Assembly: GCA_009995595.1 (NCBI GenBank)
Contig: JAACPE010000001.1
Location: 124,001-188,000 of the forward strand
Direction: 5' to 3'
Length of the DNA stretch: 64,000 nucleotides
DNA from: Alphaproteobacteria bacterium
GTDB lineage: Bacteria; Pseudomonadota; Alphaproteobacteria; Micavibrionales; Micavibrionaceae
Positions 61,675 through 64,000 of this stretch are shown piece after piece. Within the stretch, counting starts at the first letter, position 1. The number at the start of each line of letters is the position of its first letter. A program made the position numbers and the translations under genes. The notes beneath the pieces were generated by a model, which was not told the origin of the DNA, made no database searches, and saw only the letters and a program-made list of their open reading frames with translations.

Positions 61675-61696
61675 ATTGCTTCACTGCGTTCGCAAT
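61675..61696. repeat. Short interspersed palindrome, ATTGC-N12-GCAAT
   Basis: ATTGC (61675-61679) and GCAAT (61692-61696) flank TTCACTGCGTTC. The word pattern is familiar from dispersed extragenic repeats in proteobacterial genomes. Confidence 0.45.
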
Positions 61697-61846
61697 AACA
61701 TATATTGCTTGCCCCTATGATATGGAAAAAGTATTAACGGGGCGTTAAATCCATAATCAAAACTACGAAATATCGATAATAAAATGCAAATTTTGTGCGA
61801 AATGTGAGGGATATACGGGGTTTTACAGGGAAGAAAAGCAGGGGCA

Positions 61847-61880
61847 GAGAAGGAGATATCCCTGCCTTCTCAGGGATGAT
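61847..61880. repeat. REP-like palindrome (VIPAKAGIQ-type repeat)
   Basis: ATCCCTG (61858-61864) and CAGGGAT (61871-61877), with an alternative GAGAAGG/CCTTCTC pairing. Translated on the minus strand it reads IIPEKAGIS, the well-known spurious peptide from dispersed extragenic palindromes. Confidence 0.6.
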
Positions 61881-61950
61881 ACCATTTATACCGCATACCC
61901 TTATTAGGATAAATGATCGCCTGTTTGGTGTTATTTTTACGTAAATCCTT

Positions 61951-63585
61951 TTAATGCCAGAAATGACGCATGCCAGTATAAACCATCGCGAGGCCGCGGT
62001 CATTGGCGGCCTTGATGACTTCCTCATCGCGGATTGAGCCACCCGGCTGAATAACGGCGGTCACGCCGGCTTCGGCGGCGGCGATTAAACCATCGGCAAA
62101 GGGGAAAAACGCGTCAGAGGCCACAACAGAGCCTTTTGTCAGAGGCTCAGTCAGGCCAGCCGCTTCGGCGGCGTCCATGGATTTACGGGCGGCAATGCGT
62201 GAGGAATCAAGGCGGTTCATTTGCCCCGCACCAATGCCCACTGTGGCGCCGTTTTTGGCGTAGACAATCGCGTTTGATTTCACGTGCTTGGCGACTTTAA
62301 AGGCAAACAGCATATCGCGGAATTCTTCTTCGGTGGGCTCGCGCTCCGATACGACTTTGAGGTCGTCCATGGTGATTATACCGTTATCGCTGGTTTGTAC
62401 CAACAATCCACCTGCCACGCGGGTTACCATACGGCGGCTTTCATGGATATCAGGCATGCCACCTGTTGTCAGAACGCGAATATTTTTCTTTTCTTTTAAA
62501 AGATCGAGTGCGCCTGCTTCGGCGTCGGGGGCAATAATGACTTCGGAAAATGTGTTGATGATTTGCTCCGCCGCCGATTTGGTCAGTGTTCGGTTAAGGG
62601 CAATGATACCGCCAAAGGCCGACACAGGGTCGCACATAAGCGCGCGTTCATAGGCCTGATTAATATTGTCACCAATTGCAACGCCGCATGGGTTGGCGTG
62701 TTTGATGATTGCAACGGCGGGCTGATCGAACTCTGCCACTGTTTCAAAGGCGGCGTCAGTGTCATTTATGTTGTTATAGGAAAGCTCTTTTCCCTGCACC
62801 TGCGTGGCGTGGGCGGCGCCTGGGCGCGTTGAACCATCAATCATATAAAGAGCGGCTTGTTGATGTGGGTTTTCGCCATAACGCAAAGGTTGTTTAAGCG
62901 TGCCAGAAAAACTAATGCGGCGTGGCCAGTCTTGCTCGCCTTGCTGTTTTTTGAGCTGAGTTGAAAACCAACTCGCGATGTTTGAATCATAGGTCGCTGT
63001 CATTGCATAGGCGTTTGCCGCCAGTTTTTGGCGCGTGGCATAAGTTGTCGACCCTTCATGGTTTTCCATGTCTTTTAGTACGAGTTTGTAATCTTGGGGG
63101 TCGGTGATAATGGTTACAAATTCATGGTTTTTTGCCGCGGAGCGGATCATTGCAGGCCCGCCAATATCAATGTTTTCAATGCATTCGTCGTAATCGCCGC
63201 CCTTGGCAACGGTTTCAACAAAAGGGTAAAGATTGACAACAACAAGGTCGATATCGCCGATATTGTGGTCTTGTTGTGCTTTAACGTGCTCTGGCAGATC
63301 ACGGCGCGATAATATGCCGCCATGAACGGTTGGGTGTAATGTTTTAACACGACCATCCATCATTTCGGGAAAGCCGGTATGCTCTGATACATCTTTAACG
63401 GCAATCCCTGCGTCTTTGATTGCTTTGGCAGTGCCGCCTGTTGAAATAATTTCAACGCCATGCTCGCTGAGTTTTTTGGCAAACTCAACAAGGCCGCCTT
63501 TGTCAGAAACAGATAAAAGTGCGCGTTTGATTTTCACGGCCCTTGGATCACGGATTGTGTTTGTTTTTGAGGCGGGGTTGTTCAT
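61951..63585 (-). CDS. purH: Bifunctional AICAR formyltransferase/IMP cyclohydrolase
   Basis: 544 residues; the last two steps of IMP synthesis. The N-terminal IMP cyclohydrolase domain opens [21 protein letters not shown] with the STGGTAKAI loop and [12 protein letters not shown]. The C-terminal AICAR transformylase domain has [20 protein letters not shown] and the late [35 protein letters not shown] 63585 gives a usual N-terminus. It uses 10-formyl-THF, which FolD in this window supplies. Confidence 0.96.
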   Translation of the reverse strand: MNNPASKTNTIRDPRAVKIKRALLSVSDKGGLVEFAKKLSEHGVEIISTGGTAKAIKDAGIAVKDVSEHTGFPEMMDGRVKTLHPTVHGGILSRRDLPEHVKAQQDHNIGDIDLVVVNLYPFVETVAKGGDYDECIENIDIGGPAMIRSAAKNHEFVTIITDPQDYKLVLKDMENHEGSTTYATRQKLAANAYAMTATYDSNIASWFSTQLKKQQGEQDWPRRISFSGTLKQPLRYGENPHQQAALYMIDGSTRPGAAHATQVQGKELSYNNINDTDAAFETVAEFDQPAVAIIKHANPCGVAIGDNINQAYERALMCDPVSAFGGIIALNRTLTKSAAEQIINTFSEVIIAPDAEAGALDLLKEKKNIRVLTTGGMPDIHESRRMVTRVAGGLLVQTSDNGIITMDDLKVVSEREPTEEEFRDMLFAFKVAKHVKSNAIVYAKNGATVGIGAGQMNRLDSSRIAARKSMDAAEAAGLTEPLTKGSVVASDAFFPFADGLIAAAEAGVTAVIQPGGSIRDEEVIKAANDRGLAMVYTGMRHFWH

Positions 63586-63648
63586 GGTTTTACCTTATTG
63601 TTGTCGTCTATATCGTCTATATGCAGTTTTTTAGAGATTGACTGTGGT

Positions 63649-64000
63649 TTAAGCGTCTGGTGCGGGGCAGTCAAGGGTGAACTCGACACGCTCTGGTGTT
63701 TGCTTTGTGATGGATAGATTGTAACCATAGCCTTTTGCCAAGACGCCAATGGCAAAGGGGTGTACAAGGCGCGGGTCGAGGTCATCTGTATTAATATCAC
63801 CTTTTAGGGCGTTCTCCACTTGGTCACGTACGGTAACGCCTTCACCCATGGCGATGATAATTGTTTGCGCTCCATCCCCAGGTTTAACCATAATGTCGCC
63901 GCCTTTGTGCAAGGTTTCTTGCGCCATCATTAAGGAGCACATGAGCATTTTACAATAGCCTGAAGGCAAGGGGGCTTCGGGGCCTAAATGGCCGTATGGA
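63649..64000 (-). CDS. Histidine phosphotransferase, ChpT-like, C-terminal part (5' end outside window)
   Basis: About 116 residues read in one frame from the window edge to the stop at 63649. The first codons (GHLGPEAPLPSGYCKMLMC) run to the edge, so the start lies outside. The segment LMMAQETLHKGGDIMVKPGD resembles the ChpT second subdomain that follows the phosphorylated-His helical hairpin. In Caulobacter, ChpT relays phosphate from CckA to CtrA and CpdR. The His-bearing helices are not in the window, so the call is by similarity of the C-terminal part only. Confidence 0.6.
   Translation of the reverse strand, partial: PYGHLGPEAPLPSGYCKMLMCSLMMAQETLHKGGDIMVKPGDGAQTIIIAMGEGVTVRDQVENALKGDINTDDLDPRLVHPFAIGVLAKGYGYNLSITKQTPERVEFTLDCPAPDA

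Larger units (their letters stand above)
61442..61950. other. 509-base intergenic region with palindromic repeats
   Basis: No convincing gene. It contains an ATTGC...GCAAT inverted repeat at 61675-61696 and an ATCCCTG/CAGGGAT palindrome at 61858-61877. Between them the sequence is AT-rich. The minus frame 61734-62042 is a by-product of these repeats and purH. Confidence 0.6.

Noticed and set aside
61734-62042. Minus-strand 102-residue open frame
   Set aside because: It overlaps the purH end in another frame and the rest is translation of a REP-like palindrome.

Overview
The window is a gene-dense chromosomal segment of an alphaproteobacterium with moderate-to-low GC by eye. Evidence for the class is the dcw order murB-ddlB-ftsQ-ftsA-ftsZ followed by lpxC-bamD-recN-ligA, the three-gene proton-translocating transhydrogenase, the DUF1476 (ATP synthase zeta-type)-bolA-grxD cluster next to purC, GANTC and DnaA sites in front of ftsZ, and a ChpT-like histidine phosphotransferase at the right edge. 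The order or family cannot be fixed from sequence alone; a Micavibrio-like or Rhodospirillales-like lineage is a guess.

Layout. 1-11.3 kb: peptidoglycan precursor, division, lipid A and outer-membrane assembly genes, then DNA repair and ligation. 11.3-15.3 kb: a lysophospholipase-like hydrolase and pntB/pntA2/pntA1 on the minus strand. 15.4-16.1 kb: a small unknown gene and rpmJ. 16.2-21.8 kb: the elongation cluster mreB-mreC-mreD-mrdA-rodA. 21.8-26.3 kb: grxD, bolA, DUF1476, purC, a small secreted protein, nadK, pyrE and an S24-type repressor.

26.4-40.9 kb: a compact T7-like (podovirus) virion and lysis module. It has portal, Bbp19-like protein, scaffold, capsid, two tail-tube/nozzle proteins, one internal protein, tail spike, probable small and large terminase, spanin/holin-like protein, SleB-type endolysin and a GTA-type three-TM holin. 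I see no integrase, no replication or transcription genes, and no gp15/gp16-type ejection proteins. The portal gene carries an in-frame amber codon where a Trp is expected, and a PilZ-domain gene sits antisense between scaffold and capsid. The element is either a decaying prophage or a domesticated, gene-transfer-agent-like particle locus.

40.9-54.9 kb: housekeeping and transport genes (EamA exporter, nhaA, isocitrate dehydrogenase, folD, YggT, aconitase, DUF455, homocysteine methyltransferase, sodC). Mixed in are several HExxH metalloprotease-like proteins of unknown function, including a tandem paralogous secreted pair. 54.9-56.2 kb: an AT-rich islet with a DGQHR-domain gene behind a GATC-palindrome operator, followed by a tRNA-like gene whose acceptor, D and T arms are perfect but whose anticodon arm is replaced by a larger hairpin. 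56.2-64 kb: lepA, an I78-type inhibitor-like secreted protein, two large Ala/Gly-rich unknown proteins, a repeat-bearing intergenic region, purH and the ChpT-like fragment.

Most of the window is cell envelope growth and central metabolism. The parts that deserve a second look are the phage-derived locus, the tRNA-like/DGQHR islet, the HExxH proteins and the Ala-rich pair.
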